A DNA stretch of 64,000 nucleotides from JACPLA01 sp964602055 (GTDB lineage Bacteria > Bacteroidota > Ignavibacteria > UBA10030): assembly GCA_964602055.1 (NCBI GenBank), contig CAZRPU010000006.1, positions 1 to 64,000 on the forward strand, given 5' to 3'. This document shows, one piece after another, positions 1 to 8,662 of the stretch. The stretch's first letter is position 1; every line of letters begins with the position of its first letter. The notes beneath the pieces are model-generated. The model was not told the origin of the DNA. It was given only the letters and a program-made list of their open reading frames with translations, and did no database searches. Made by a program: the position numbers and the translations under genes.

Positions 1-1
1 C

Positions 2-235
2 GCCGCTCACACAGAGGCCCGGGCGACGGTTGAAAGTCTGAAGCTCGACGGGTTTAATATTTTCTCGAACAACGGGCATATTGCAGGACAATCGGTCTTT
101 CATTTTCACCTCCATATCACCCCGCGCTACAAAGATGATGACATTCGGTTCGTCCTGAAGTTGAAGGAATATCGAAACGGGGAAATGGAGGAATACGGAA
201 TGAAAATCCGGACCTCCATCCACCAGCATTCCTGA
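2..235 (+). CDS. HIT family protein, C-terminal part (5' end outside window)
   Basis: The reading frame is open from the window edge and ends at TGA 233-235, giving 77 residues. It contains QSVFHFHLHITPRY; the alternating histidines (HFHLHI) are the histidine-triad motif that gives the HIT superfamily of nucleotide hydrolases/transferases its name. The position of the triad and the short tail after it fit the C-terminal half of a small (about 110-140 residue) Hint/AMP-hydrolase type protein. Substrate cannot be told from this fragment. It ends 18 bases before icd on the same strand, so the two may be cotranscribed. Confidence 0.8.
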   Translation, partial: AAHTEARATVESLKLDGFNIFSNNGHIAGQSVFHFHLHITPRYKDDDIRFVLKLKEYRNGEMEEYGMKIRTSIHQHS

Positions 236-253
236 CCAAGGAGATTATTCCCG

Positions 254-1501
254 ATGCCTCAGTACGTTCGCCTTACGCCCCCTGCAGGGGGGAAAGCCAT
301 CACGTTTGCCAGCGGGAAGCTTCAGGTTCCCGACACTCCCATTATCCCCTTCATCGAAGGAGACGGAACGGGCCCGGACATCTGGCGGGCTTCGCAAAAG
401 GTATTTGACGCTGCCGTGCAAAAAGCCTACGGCGGGAAACGAAATATCGTGTGGTTTGAAGTGTACGCCGGCGAGAAAGCAAACGAGGTATACGGCCCGA
501 ATACCTGGCTCCACGATGATACGCTTGAGGCCATCAAGGCTCATATTGTCGCCATCAAGGGACCTTTGACAACCCCGGTCGGCGGAGGCATTCGGTCCAT
601 CAATGTCGCCCTTCGACAAATGCTTGACCTCTACGTCTGTCTTCGACCCGTTCGCTATTTTGACGGTGTACCGTCTCCCGTTAAGAAGCCTGAGATGATC
701 AACATGGTCATCTTCCGTGAGAACACCGAAGACATTTACGCTGGGATCGAATGGAAGGCAGGTACGCCCGAGGCGGCAAAGGTGGTCGGGTGGCTGCAAA
801 AGGAGATGGGAGTCAAGAAAATCCGTTTTCCCAACACTTCCAGTATCGGCATCAAACCCGTCTCTGCGGAGGGAAGTGCACGGCTGATTCGGGCTGCGAT
901 TCAGTATGCCGTCGACAACAAACGGTCGTCGGTAACCTTTGTGCACAAGGGGAACATCATGAAATTCACCGAAGGCGCCTTCCGGGACTGGGGCTACGAG
1001 CTTGCCCAGAAGGAATTTGGAGGAAAGCTCCTCGACGGCGGACCCTGGGTGCAGCTGCCGAACCGCATGACGATCAAGGACATGATCGCCGACAATTTCC
1101 TTCAGCAAATACTCACCCGGCCGGCCGAGTACGATGTTATCGCAACTCTGAACCTGAACGGGGACTACATTTCGGATGCCCTTGCCGCACAGGTTGGAGG
1201 AATCGGGATTGCTCCGGGAGGAAACATCAACTATGAGAATGGCTTTGCCGTTTTCGAAGCCACGCACGGAACGGCCCCGAAATACGCCAATCAGGACAAA
1301 GTGAATCCCGGTTCTGTCATCCTTTCGGGAGAGATGATGCTGAGGTACATGGGATGGACCGAAGCCGCCGACCTCATCATACGGGGTCTTGAAAAGACCA
1401 TCAGGTCAAAAGTCGTCACCTACGATTTTGCCCGGTTGATGGAGGGGGCAAAAGAAGTCCGATGCTCCGAATTCGGAGAGGCAATCATCAGCCAGATGTA
1501 A
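254..1501 (+). CDS. icd: NADP-dependent isocitrate dehydrogenase
   Basis: Cytosolic TCA enzyme that oxidatively decarboxylates isocitrate to 2-oxoglutarate. The 415 residues match the E. coli-type homodimeric enzyme (416) along the whole length. Substrate-binding RSINVALRQ (the regulatory serine of the E. coli enzyme aligns with about Ser115), YAGIEWKAG, VHKGNIMKFTEGAF, NLNGDYISDALAAQVGG and the cofactor segment ATHGTAPKYA are all present. The Lys-Tyr of APKYA, the Val six residues on, and the Tyr and Arg of VTYDFARLM are the residues that select NADP rather than NAD. Conservation of the regulatory serine leaves control by an AceK-type kinase possible, but no aceK is in the window. Aconitase and citrate synthase lie elsewhere in the window, not adjacent. 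Confidence 0.97.
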   Translation: MPQYVRLTPPAGGKAITFASGKLQVPDTPIIPFIEGDGTGPDIWRASQKVFDAAVQKAYGGKRNIVWFEVYAGEKANEVYGPNTWLHDDTLEAIKAHIVAIKGPLTTPVGGGIRSINVALRQMLDLYVCLRPVRYFDGVPSPVKKPEMINMVIFRENTEDIYAGIEWKAGTPEAAKVVGWLQKEMGVKKIRFPNTSSIGIKPVSAEGSARLIRAAIQYAVDNKRSSVTFVHKGNIMKFTEGAFRDWGYELAQKEFGGKLLDGGPWVQLPNRMTIKDMIADNFLQQILTRPAEYDVIATLNLNGDYISDALAAQVGGIGIAPGGNINYENGFAVFEATHGTAPKYANQDKVNPGSVILSGEMMLRYMGWTEAADLIIRGLEKTIRSKVVTYDFARLMEGAKEVRCSEFGEAIISQM

Positions 1502-1521
1502 TCCCGTTGTGCGCGACATTC

Positions 1522-1556
1522 AAGGCATCCCCGCAGTTGTGGGATGCCTTTTTCTT
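1522..1556 (+). terminator. Rho-independent terminator after icd
   Basis: A perfect 10-bp inverted repeat (AAGGCATCCC / GGGATGCCTT) with a 9-base loop is followed by a T-rich run. It closes the HIT-icd unit and separates it from the clpS promoter just downstream. Confidence 0.85.
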
Positions 1557-1568
1557 TGGCTCAATTAA

Positions 1569-1597
1569 TTGAAACCCATGTCAATTTTGCCTATTTT
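1569..1597 (+). promoter_or_regulatory. Candidate sigma70-type promoter for clpS
   Basis: TTGAAA and TATTTT are separated by exactly 17 bases. The expected start of transcription is about 1604, only some eight bases before the clpS ATG, so the message would have a very short leader. Either this is near-leaderless, or the true promoter lies elsewhere. Confidence 0.4.
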
Positions 1598-1611
1598 CGA
1601 AGAAGAGCGCG

Positions 1612-1926
1612 ATGAGTTCTGATTTCGGCCAGGAAATATTGGATGTGAGTATCGAACGCCCTGCCGGCGAGGAGAGGGATGAATCCGATCTCCTGACGCA
1701 GGAGCCGGCGAAAGTCATACTCTATAACGACGAGCTCCATACGTTCGAAGAAGTTATCGGTCAGCTCATCAAAGCGCTCGGGTGCGACTCCTCCAGGGCC
1801 GAAGCGTTGACATGGGAAGTCCATTCAAAGGGGAAGGCCATCGTCTTTGACGGGCCGATGAACGAGTGCCTCCGGGTTTCCGCTGTCCTGGAAGAAATCG
1901 CCCTTCACACACATATCGAGGTTTAG
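1612..1926 (+). CDS. clpS: ATP-dependent Clp protease adaptor ClpS
   Basis: Small adaptor that hands N-degron substrates to a Clp unfoldase. After a disordered acidic tail (about 30 residues) the core reads VILYNDELHTFEEVI and EVHSKGKAIVF. The Asn-Asp pair and the His of EVHSKGKA align with the residues that bind the substrate alpha-amino group in E. coli ClpS (Asn34, Asp35, His66). The pocket gate Met40 is replaced by Phe (THE TF pair of HTFEEV), and Asp36 by Glu. That substitution is common, from memory, in Bacteroidota-type ClpS and may alter which N-terminal residues are accepted. There is no clpA here; the partner is probably the ClpC at 58707-61208. It precedes alaS by 40 bases. Confidence 0.88.
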   Translation: MSSDFGQEILDVSIERPAGEERDESDLLTQEPAKVILYNDELHTFEEVIGQLIKALGCDSSRAEALTWEVHSKGKAIVFDGPMNECLRVSAVLEEIALHTHIEV

Positions 1927-1966
1927 CCGGGCTCAAATCTGTTCTTGCGCCTTCCGGGACAATGAG

Positions 1967-4789
1967 ATGACATCGAGCGAGATTCGAAAGAGCTTCCTCT
2001 CCTTCTTCAAGGATCGCGGCCACACGGTCGTTCCAAGCGCGCCGGTCATCCCGTATGAAGATCCCACCCTCCTTTTCACCAACGCTGGAATGAATCAGTT
2101 CAAGGATGTTTTCCTCGGCTCAGGCAAGCGATCATATTCCCGCGCTGTTGACACACAAAAATGTATTCGCGTCAGCGGTAAACACAACGACCTGGAAGAA
2201 GTGGGCCGCGACACCTATCATCACACTTTTTTCGAAATGCTCGGCAACTGGTCCTTTGGCGATTACTATAAGAAAGAGGCAATCGAGTGGTCCTGGGAAC
2301 TGCTGACCACCGTTTGGGGGCTCCCGAAAGAACGATTATGGGCGACGGTCTACAAAGACGATGATGAGGCCGAGCGCTTGTGGAAAAAGGTCACCGATAT
2401 CAATCCGGCCCATGTACTGCGATTCGACGAAAAGGACAATTTCTGGGAAATGGGTGAAACGGGGCCCTGCGGCCCTTGTTCCGAAATCCACATGGACCGG
2501 ACTGCGGGCGGATCGGCGACCCCTGATATGATCAACGCGGGTACGGCGGACGTCATCGAGATTTGGAATCTCGTGTTTATTCAATACGATCGCGACCGAT
2601 CGGGAACCCTGACTCCCCTTCCCGCCAAACATGTCGATACGGGAATGGGGTTCGAACGCCTCTGTGCTGTTCTCCAGAACAAGATGTCGAATTACGACAC
2701 TGATGTGTTTACTCCGCTCATCAACGCCGTTTCGAAGATCACCGGAAAACCGTATGACGGCAGGATGGACGGGTCTCTGTCCCCCGTCCAAAAGGAAATT
2801 GACACGGCGATGCGAGTGGTTGCTGATCATGTCCGTACGCTTACGTTTGCCATCGGAGACGGGGCTCTCCCCTCGAACGAGGGACGAGGGTATGTTCTTC
2901 GGCGCATCCTCCGGCGTGCAGCGCGCTTTGGCAGAAACCTGGGGATGCACAACCCCTTTGTCTACGAACTTGTACCAATGCTCGTGGACACAATGAGCCA
3001 TGTGTTCCCTGAAATCAAAGAGAAGAAAGATCACATCCAACAGGTGATCAAAGGTGAAGAGGAAGGATTCGGTGCAACGCTCGACCGCGGTCTTGAGATC
3101 TTTGACGACATTGTCAAAGCATGCCAACGACGAGGTTCCTCGTTCATCGGGGGCAACGACGCCTTCCGGCTTTACGACACGTTTGGGTTTCCCTTGGATT
3201 TGACCACCCTCATGGCCAGAGAACGGGGGCTGGAGGTCGACGAAGAGGGGTTCGACAAACTGCTCGGGGAGCAGCGCAGCAGATCACGCGATTCCGCGAA
3301 AACTGTCTCGGCTCCTGACATCCTCAAGGCACTCCCCCCTGACGTTTCGCCGACAGTTTTTACGGGCTATGAGAGTTTTGAACAGGAAGCGACGGTCAAA
3401 ACGGTCAGCGATAATCTCGTCGTCCTCGACAAAACGCCGTTCTACGCCGAATCAGGGGGCCAGGTAGGTGACACGGGAGTCCTGGTTCTTGGGGAAGGCG
3501 CCGTCAGGGTCACTAATACGTTCAAAGCAGGATCCATTATTGCGCACACGTTCGAGGGTTCTCTCGGAAAGGCTACGGCAAGAAAGGTCACGGCAAAAGT
3601 TGACAAAGACCGAAGAATTGCCATCATGAGGAACCACACAGCAACTCATCTGGTGCATGAAGCACTCCGGCGGGTTCTGGGCAGTCATTTGCATCAGTCG
3701 GGTTCGCTGGTTGCCGACGACCATCTGCGCTTCGATTTCAACCATTTCGACAAGGTTGTGCCTGAGAAGCTTCGCGCCATTGAAGATCTGGTAAACGAAA
3801 AGATTGCCGCTGGAATCAACGTGCACGCTTTGAACGATCCGAAGGAATGGCTGACCATTGAAGAGGCAAAGAAGCGCTGGCCCAACGTCAAGATGTTTTT
3901 CGGCGAAAAATACGGTGAGCGGGTACGCGTGGTGGAAATTGATCCGGCGTTTTCCGTCGAACTGTGTGGTGGGACCCACGTTCGCAATACAGCTGAAATC
4001 GGGTTCTTCCATTTCCGTTCCGAGGGGAGTGTCGCCAGCGGAATCAGGCGCATTGAAGCAGTCACCGCTGATCATGCAAGAACATTACTGAATTTGAAGG
4101 GAAAGGATTTTCAGGAGCGATTCGCATACGCCCGTCAGCAGCTTGATGAAGCCTTTCAGCTTCATGCAGAGTCGGCGGGCACAGAGGGCGAGAAGGCTTT
4201 GCTCCAGCAGACAGAGAAGAGCCTCGACGCTCTCGCAAAGCAGCGAAAGCCGGTCTCAGCAGATTTCAGATCATTCGCTGAGGCGTTTCACGGCGAAGAC
4301 GGCAACCGGCACGAGCTTGAACAAATTATTCTGAAACTGGCCGATGCACGGAAGCAGTTGGATCGGGCTCTTTCCCGCCGCAGAATCGAGTCTCTCACAT
4401 CGGATATCGATGCCCTGATCAGGAAAGGGACGACGATCAACGGATTCCGTCTCGTGACAGCCCAGGTCACCGTGGGAACCATGGATGAGCTGAAATCTCT
4501 CGGCGATACGATCCGATTGAAAATCGGGAGTGGCGTAGGCCTGCTCGCATCCGTTGTTGATGAAAAGGTCGCTCTTGTCTGCGTTGTTACGGACGACCTG
4601 GCTGCATCCAAAAAACTGGAGGCAGGAAAGATCGTCGGGGCCGTTGCGAAGCTGCTCGGAGGAGGAGGTGGTGGCCGCCCCCACATGGCGACTGCAGGAG
4701 CCAAGGACGTCGCCGGCCTTCCAGGGGCGCTTCATACGGTTGAATCCATCATTCGGAATTTTCTTCATACAGGGGAACACGCGCAATGA
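1967..4789 (+). CDS. alaS: Alanyl-tRNA synthetase
   Basis: Charges tRNA-Ala in the cytosol. The 940 residues have the full family layout: N-terminal class II catalytic domain (starts TSSEIRKSFLSFFKDRGH, with LFTNAGMNQFKDVFLG and the FEMLGNWSFGDYYK stretch), tRNA-recognition domain, the editing domain with the zinc-site HTATHLVHEAL and CGGTHVRN (two His plus Cys and His), and a C-terminal glycine-rich dimerisation/DHHA1 end containing GGGGGGRPHMATAGA. The end overlaps the next gene by four bases (ATGA), so translation is likely coupled. It is somewhat longer than E. coli AlaRS (876), mainly in the middle and coiled-coil part. Confidence 0.97.
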   Translation: MTSSEIRKSFLSFFKDRGHTVVPSAPVIPYEDPTLLFTNAGMNQFKDVFLGSGKRSYSRAVDTQKCIRVSGKHNDLEEVGRDTYHHTFFEMLGNWSFGDYYKKEAIEWSWELLTTVWGLPKERLWATVYKDDDEAERLWKKVTDINPAHVLRFDEKDNFWEMGETGPCGPCSEIHMDRTAGGSATPDMINAGTADVIEIWNLVFIQYDRDRSGTLTPLPAKHVDTGMGFERLCAVLQNKMSNYDTDVFTPLINAVSKITGKPYDGRMDGSLSPVQKEIDTAMRVVADHVRTLTFAIGDGALPSNEGRGYVLRRILRRAARFGRNLGMHNPFVYELVPMLVDTMSHVFPEIKEKKDHIQQVIKGEEEGFGATLDRGLEIFDDIVKACQRRGSSFIGGNDAFRLYDTFGFPLDLTTLMARERGLEVDEEGFDKLLGEQRSRSRDSAKTVSAPDILKALPPDVSPTVFTGYESFEQEATVKTVSDNLVVLDKTPFYAESGGQVGDTGVLVLGEGAVRVTNTFKAGSIIAHTFEGSLGKATARKVTAKVDKDRRIAIMRNHTATHLVHEALRRVLGSHLHQSGSLVADDHLRFDFNHFDKVVPEKLRAIEDLVNEKIAAGINVHALNDPKEWLTIEEAKKRWPNVKMFFGEKYGERVRVVEIDPAFSVELCGGTHVRNTAEIGFFHFRSEGSVASGIRRIEAVTADHARTLLNLKGKDFQERFAYARQQLDEAFQLHAESAGTEGEKALLQQTEKSLDALAKQRKPVSADFRSFAEAFHGEDGNRHELEQIILKLADARKQLDRALSRRRIESLTSDIDALIRKGTTINGFRLVTAQVTVGTMDELKSLGDTIRLKIGSGVGLLASVVDEKVALVCVVTDDLAASKKLEAGKIVGAVAKLLGGGGGGRPHMATAGAKDVAGLPGALHTVESIIRNFLHTGEHAQ

Positions 4790-5547
4790 CGACATTTGAT
4801 CGGCTGCAATCCATCCGCGAAAAGCAAGGGGCGGGATATCTGATTCTCCTTGATCCCGACAAGATCCAGGAGGAGAGTCTCCCATCGTTTGTCCGCAATG
4901 CGACGGAGGCGGGCGTTGACGGCTTTCTCGTGGGAGGAAGTCTCATGATGACGAGCGAGTTTGAGAAGCATATATCGCTGATCAAGCGCAACACCACCCT
5001 TCCCGTCATGATTTTTCCCGGAAGCTTGTTTCAGGTCTCTCCGGCAGCGGATGCAATCCTCTTCCTTGTTCTCATCAGCGGAAGGAATCCCGAACACCTG
5101 ATCGGAAACCAGGTTCTGGCTGCCCCGATCATCAAACGCATGGGATTGGAAGCGATCTCGACCGGCTACATGCTCATCGGCACCGGACAGACCACTTCGG
5201 CGGAGTTTATCAGCAACACGAAGCCGATCCCGCAACACAAGTCCGACATCGCCCTTGCCCACGCGCTTGCTGCGGAGACCATCGGGATGAAATGTCTTTA
5301 TCTCGATGCGGGAAGCGGAGCGGACCAGCCTGTACCCGATGCGATGATCCGGACGATACGGAGCCATACATCATTGCCAATGATCGTCGGCGGCGGAATT
5401 CGGGAACCGGAAGACGCACGCAAGAAAGTCGCTGCGGGTGCGTCATTTGTTGTGACAGGGACCATTCTCGAGCAAAAGGGTCATTCTTCGCTGATCAGGG
5501 AATTCGCCGAAGCGATCCATTCCACGAAAGTGAAAGCCGCCCCATGA
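4786..5547 (+). CDS. Geranylgeranylglyceryl phosphate synthase family protein (group II GGGPS/PcrB-like)
   Basis: TIM-barrel prenyltransferase that joins a polyprenyl diphosphate to sn-glycerol-1-phosphate, the first committed step of archaeal-type ether lipids. Landmarks in the 253 residues are LLDPDK near the N-terminus, DGFLVGGS, VMIFPGS, LYLDAGSGA and the phosphate-binding VGGGIREPEDARKKVAAGASFVVTGT. Group II enzymes with these features occur in Bacteroidetes and have been shown biochemically to make geranylgeranylglyceryl phosphate; the physiological product in bacteria is not clear to me. It overlaps alaS by four bases upstream and the gmhA-like gene by four bases downstream (ATGA both times). 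No glycerol-1-phosphate dehydrogenase is in the window. Confidence 0.88.
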   Translation: MTTFDRLQSIREKQGAGYLILLDPDKIQEESLPSFVRNATEAGVDGFLVGGSLMMTSEFEKHISLIKRNTTLPVMIFPGSLFQVSPAADAILFLVLISGRNPEHLIGNQVLAAPIIKRMGLEAISTGYMLIGTGQTTSAEFISNTKPIPQHKSDIALAHALAAETIGMKCLYLDAGSGADQPVPDAMIRTIRSHTSLPMIVGGGIREPEDARKKVAAGASFVVTGTILEQKGHSSLIREFAEAIHSTKVKAAP

Positions 5548-6131
5548 ACCACGAGCGCGAACAATTCATCCGGAATTCGCTGAAGGAAAGCGCCGCCACG
5601 AAGCAAAGGATTGCCGATCAGCTTCTTCCTCAAATTTCCGAGGCAATCGATATCCTGAAAAAAGCGCTTCAAGCGCAAAAAAAGATTCTTCTCTGCGGAA
5701 ACGGCGGAAGCGCAGCAGATGCACAGCATCTTGCCACGGAATTTGTCATACGCCTGTCGCCCGCGATTCAGAGGCCGGCACTCCCGGCAATCGCATTGAC
5801 CACTGACACGTCGAATCTGACTGCCGGAGCCAACGACCTTGGGTACGACAATGTCTTTGCCCGGTCGGTTGAGGCGCTTGGGTCGGAAGGAGACGTGCTG
5901 ATCGGCATCAGCACCAGCGGCAATTCTGAAAGCATCAACAGGGCGTTCAAGAAGGCGCGGGAGAAGAAGATGTGGACGATCGGCTTCCTCGGCAAAGACG
6001 GCGGCATCTCGAAGACGTTGGCCGATCTTTCCATTATTATCCCGGCGCAGGATACGCAGCGCATCCAGGAGGGGCATATTACCGTGGGACACATCATCTT
6101 TCAGCAGGTTGAGCAGGAGCTGTACGGTTAG
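5544..6131 (+). CDS. gmhA: Phosphoheptose isomerase-like SIS domain protein
   Basis: SIS-fold sugar isomerase expected to convert sedoheptulose-7-phosphate into glycero-manno-heptose-7-phosphate for lipopolysaccharide core heptose. The 195 residues contain the SIS phosphate loop GNGGSAADAQH, the second loop GISTSGNSESIN, and a C-terminal RIQEGHITVGHI that matches the RIQExHIxxxH helix carrying GmhA's catalytic histidine. The ATG at 5544 is preferred, since the open frame upstream lies inside the GGGPS gene and this start gives a typical length and an ATGA overlap. DiaA-type SIS proteins look similar, so heptose specificity is likely rather than proven. Confidence 0.78.
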   Translation: MNHEREQFIRNSLKESAATKQRIADQLLPQISEAIDILKKALQAQKKILLCGNGGSAADAQHLATEFVIRLSPAIQRPALPAIALTTDTSNLTAGANDLGYDNVFARSVEALGSEGDVLIGISTSGNSESINRAFKKAREKKMWTIGFLGKDGGISKTLADLSIIIPAQDTQRIQEGHITVGHIIFQQVEQELYG

Positions 6132-6146
6132 GCCTCGCTCACTCCC

Positions 6147-7559
6147 ATGGCCACCTCCCGCAAAGATGTTCTTGTTCCCCTTCTGACGGTTCTTTCCGAT
6201 TTTGCCGCGATTGAAGGAGCGTTTCTCTTTTCCTATTGGCTCCGCTTTTTTTCGCCATTTACAGAGATGGTTCCTGCCGAGCTCGGGATCCCCCCCTTAG
6301 AGGCTTACGTCTATGGATCTTTTTTCGTCATTCCTGCGTGGTTGTTCCTCTTCAACGCCAAGGGCATGTACGCGACACGGAGGACGATCCACTTTTCCGA
6401 TGAATTTTTTCCCATTGTCAGGGTCGTTGCCGTCGGTATGCTCGTCGTCATGGCCGCCGCGTTCTTCTACCGGGCATTTTCATTCTCACGGCTTGTTTTC
6501 GGTCTTCTCGCCGTCTCTTCCGTCGTTTTCCTCTCGATCGGGCGGTTTGTCGTGCTCAAAGTGGAGCAGGCACGCTACAGACGCGGCCGTGACATTCGGA
6601 CGGTCGTTGTCGTCGGTACCAACGAAACCGCAAAGCGCGTTTTCGAATCCTTGACGTCGAACGTCTCCCTTGGGTATAATGTCGTGGGTTATTTTTCCGT
6701 CGGGGATCACGATCATCTTCAACTTCCCGGCGCCTTGCGGCTCGGTTCGGTGACGAACGTTCCGGCATATCTTCAGCAACACGCGATCGATCTCGTGCTC
6801 CTTGCGCTGCCTTCTTCCGAGCACGAGAAATTGACAAACCTTGTCCGCGATTGTCAGGGCCTCAACGCCGAAATGATGATGGCTCCGGACATGGTGGAAA
6901 TCATGACGAGCCGGGTCAGAATTCAGGAACTGGAGGGGATGCCTTTCATTCAGGTTCGGGAAGCCTCCCTGACGCCGTGGAACCGCATCATCAAGCGGAT
7001 CTTTGATATCGTTTTCGCAAGCGTGATCCTCCTCCTGTCAAGCCCTGTCTTTGCCTTGCTCGCCCTTGTGATCAAAGCGACGTCCCCTGGGCCCGTGTTT
7101 TTTCACCAGGAGAGAGTGGGCCTCGATGGGAAAACCTTCCGCGTCATAAAATTCAGAACGATGCGCACCGAGGCAGAAAAGGAAACCGGTCCCGTGTGGG
7201 CCGCGAAGAATGACCCTCGAACAACGCAGGTGGGAAGAATCCTTCGGCGCTTCAGCCTCGATGAACTTCCCCAGCTTGTGAATGTTCTCAAGGGAGAAAT
7301 GTCCCTTGTTGGACCACGGCCTGAAAGGCCCTTCTTTGTGGAGCAGTTCAAGGATCAGATCCCAAAGTATCTGGACCGCCACCGCGTGAAGGTCGGGATG
7401 ACCGGATGGGCGAAGGTCATTGGTCTGCGGGGCAATGCCCCCATTGAGGAAAGGACGAAATATGACGTCTATTACATGGAAAACTGGTCCATCGTTTTCG
7501 ACGTGAAGATTATCTTAAAGACTCTCCGGGCAGTACTCTTCGGAAAGGATGCATACTAA
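6147..7559 (+). CDS. Polyprenyl-phosphate hexose-1-phosphate transferase (WcaJ/WbaP type)
   Basis: Inner-membrane enzyme that starts a surface polysaccharide by moving a sugar-1-phosphate from a UDP-sugar onto undecaprenyl phosphate. The 470 residues have four N-terminal hydrophobic segments, a central Rossmann-like domain starting VVVVGTNETAKRVFESL, a further hydrophobic helix (IVFASVILLLSSPVFALLALV), and the C-terminal bacterial sugar transferase domain with FRVIKFRTMR, RRFSLDELPQLVNVLKGEMSLVGPRPERP and a DVYYMENWSIVFD end. The exact sugar cannot be read. It follows the gmhA-like gene by 15 bases. No Wzx, Wzy or further glycosyltransferases are nearby. Confidence 0.92.
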   Translation: MATSRKDVLVPLLTVLSDFAAIEGAFLFSYWLRFFSPFTEMVPAELGIPPLEAYVYGSFFVIPAWLFLFNAKGMYATRRTIHFSDEFFPIVRVVAVGMLVVMAAAFFYRAFSFSRLVFGLLAVSSVVFLSIGRFVVLKVEQARYRRGRDIRTVVVVGTNETAKRVFESLTSNVSLGYNVVGYFSVGDHDHLQLPGALRLGSVTNVPAYLQQHAIDLVLLALPSSEHEKLTNLVRDCQGLNAEMMMAPDMVEIMTSRVRIQELEGMPFIQVREASLTPWNRIIKRIFDIVFASVILLLSSPVFALLALVIKATSPGPVFFHQERVGLDGKTFRVIKFRTMRTEAEKETGPVWAAKNDPRTTQVGRILRRFSLDELPQLVNVLKGEMSLVGPRPERPFFVEQFKDQIPKYLDRHRVKVGMTGWAKVIGLRGNAPIEERTKYDVYYMENWSIVFDVKIILKTLRAVLFGKDAY

Positions 7560-7562
7560 GAA

Positions 7563-7880
7563 ATGGTTTCCGCCGTTATCTTCTCTCTCCATGGCATCGT
7601 TGCCGTGTGGGTGTTTGCGAAGAAAAGACGGAGCGGAGGGACAGGAGAAGGCTTGCTGGCAGTCGGTCTGTTCGGCATCCTGTTCTCCGTGGGTTGGACC
7701 ATTCTCACCATGGTAACCGGTTTGTTCTTCCCGCCCGAAGGCCTTGCATCATGGCTCGACAGGGATGCTCTGACGCTCACACTTCTCACCATTGTCGAAG
7801 GTGTTGTGTGGATGGTGATCAGACCTCGAGGAGCGAAGGAAGGTGAAGGATTGCCCGGGAAGGGGTCTACTGGAGAGTGA
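7563..7880 (+). CDS. Small membrane protein of unknown function
   Basis: A 105-residue protein starting three bases after the sugar transferase stop, with AAGGA about a dozen bases before its ATG. It has two or three hydrophobic helices (residues about 3-19, 30-53 and 70-86) and a charged Gly/Lys/Glu-rich tail. I do not recognise a family. Its position suggests translation with the preceding gene. Its last 14 bases overlap the end of the convergent tonB gene. Confidence 0.6.
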   Translation: MVSAVIFSLHGIVAVWVFAKKRRSGGTGEGLLAVGLFGILFSVGWTILTMVTGLFFPPEGLASWLDRDALTLTLLTIVEGVVWMVIRPRGAKEGEGLPGKGSTGE

Positions 7881-8658
7881 AGAGAAATGTGACGATGCAG
7901 CTTTGTTCGAGCTGAGGTTGAGAGGTACGGAGAGGTTCAAACTTCCAGAAGCGAACTTCCTTCATGGCGACTTCCTCAAGCCTGGTGTTCCCTTTTTGAG
8001 CCGGCTGGGCCGATTGGACGGAACCATCCGGCAGAACAACGGCCAGGATCTTGATTTGCGCCTGAACATTGACTCCTTCCGGATACTTGGGAAGGTCACC
8101 GCTGATTTTTCTCCGAGACCCGCCTTGGGTCCATTGAATGGAGAACGCCACACCCTTTGCCACCCCCTCACCCAGACTTCCCGTGCCGGGGGCCTTGCCT
8201 GCCGATGACCCCGGTACCGTTGAAGGATCAGGGCGGTCCCTCTCTCCTGCCTGTTGTCCTGCAGCGCCTTCCCGTTCGCCTATCCCCCCTTGGAGAGGAG
8301 CCGGCTTGGAAGCCCCTTGCATCGGCGTTTCCAATTTTTCCCCTCGTTGCTCCCTGAAAGTTTCTTCAGAAAGATCGGTCATTCTCCTTTCTGGAAGAAT
8401 GACGGGCTGAGACTGTTTTTTCGACGCCGGCTGCTTCTTCGAAATGACCGTTGACGGCGGAGGGGACGCGGATGGTTCGCTCGCCGCAGGCGCAGGCTCC
8501 CTTTCCGCCGCAAGACTTGGTGCTCCCCAAATGACCTCGATGAAATCCTGCTTCTGGACGATTTCCGGAATGCTCACGAGTAAGAACACGAAGAGAAGAA
8601 TTCCATGGACAACGATGGAAGTCAGCCATCCCGCACGGGTTTCCCTGCTCATAGCCAT
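7867..8658 (-). CDS. tonB: TonB-family energy transducer
   Basis: Periplasm-spanning protein expected to carry proton-motive energy from ExbBD to an outer-membrane partner. Starting at the ATG at 8658, four bases after the exbD stop, gives 263 residues: a short basic N-terminus, one membrane helix (about residues 11-32), a long Pro/Ala/Lys/Glu-rich linker, and a C-terminal TonB fold with AQIKILAVVLPDGSVQSAQ and FWKFEP, ending in a short beta strand. A further upstream ATG would lie inside exbD, and a second ATG at 8652 is also possible. It is the last gene of the (-) operon. Confidence 0.85.
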   Translation of the reverse strand: MAMSRETRAGWLTSIVVHGILLFVFLLVSIPEIVQKQDFIEVIWGAPSLAAEREPAPAASEPSASPPPSTVISKKQPASKKQSQPVILPERRMTDLSEETFREQRGEKLETPMQGASKPAPLQGGIGEREGAAGQQAGERDRPDPSTVPGSSAGKAPGTGSLGEGVAKGVAFSIQWTQGGSRRKISGDLPKYPEGVNVQAQIKILAVVLPDGSVQSAQPAQKGNTRLEEVAMKEVRFWKFEPLRTSQPQLEQSCIVTFLFTLQ

Positions 8659-8662
8659 AGCA

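Noticed and set aside
245..1267. 340-residue open frame on the minus strand opposite icd
   Set aside because: It is fully antisense to a highly conserved enzyme gene, shows no family motifs, and has no start signal; it is a by-product of GC-rich codon use.
5292..5543. Upstream extension of the gmhA-like gene
   Set aside because: It is out-of-frame GGGPS sequence; the ATGA overlap at 5544 and normal family length fix the start there.
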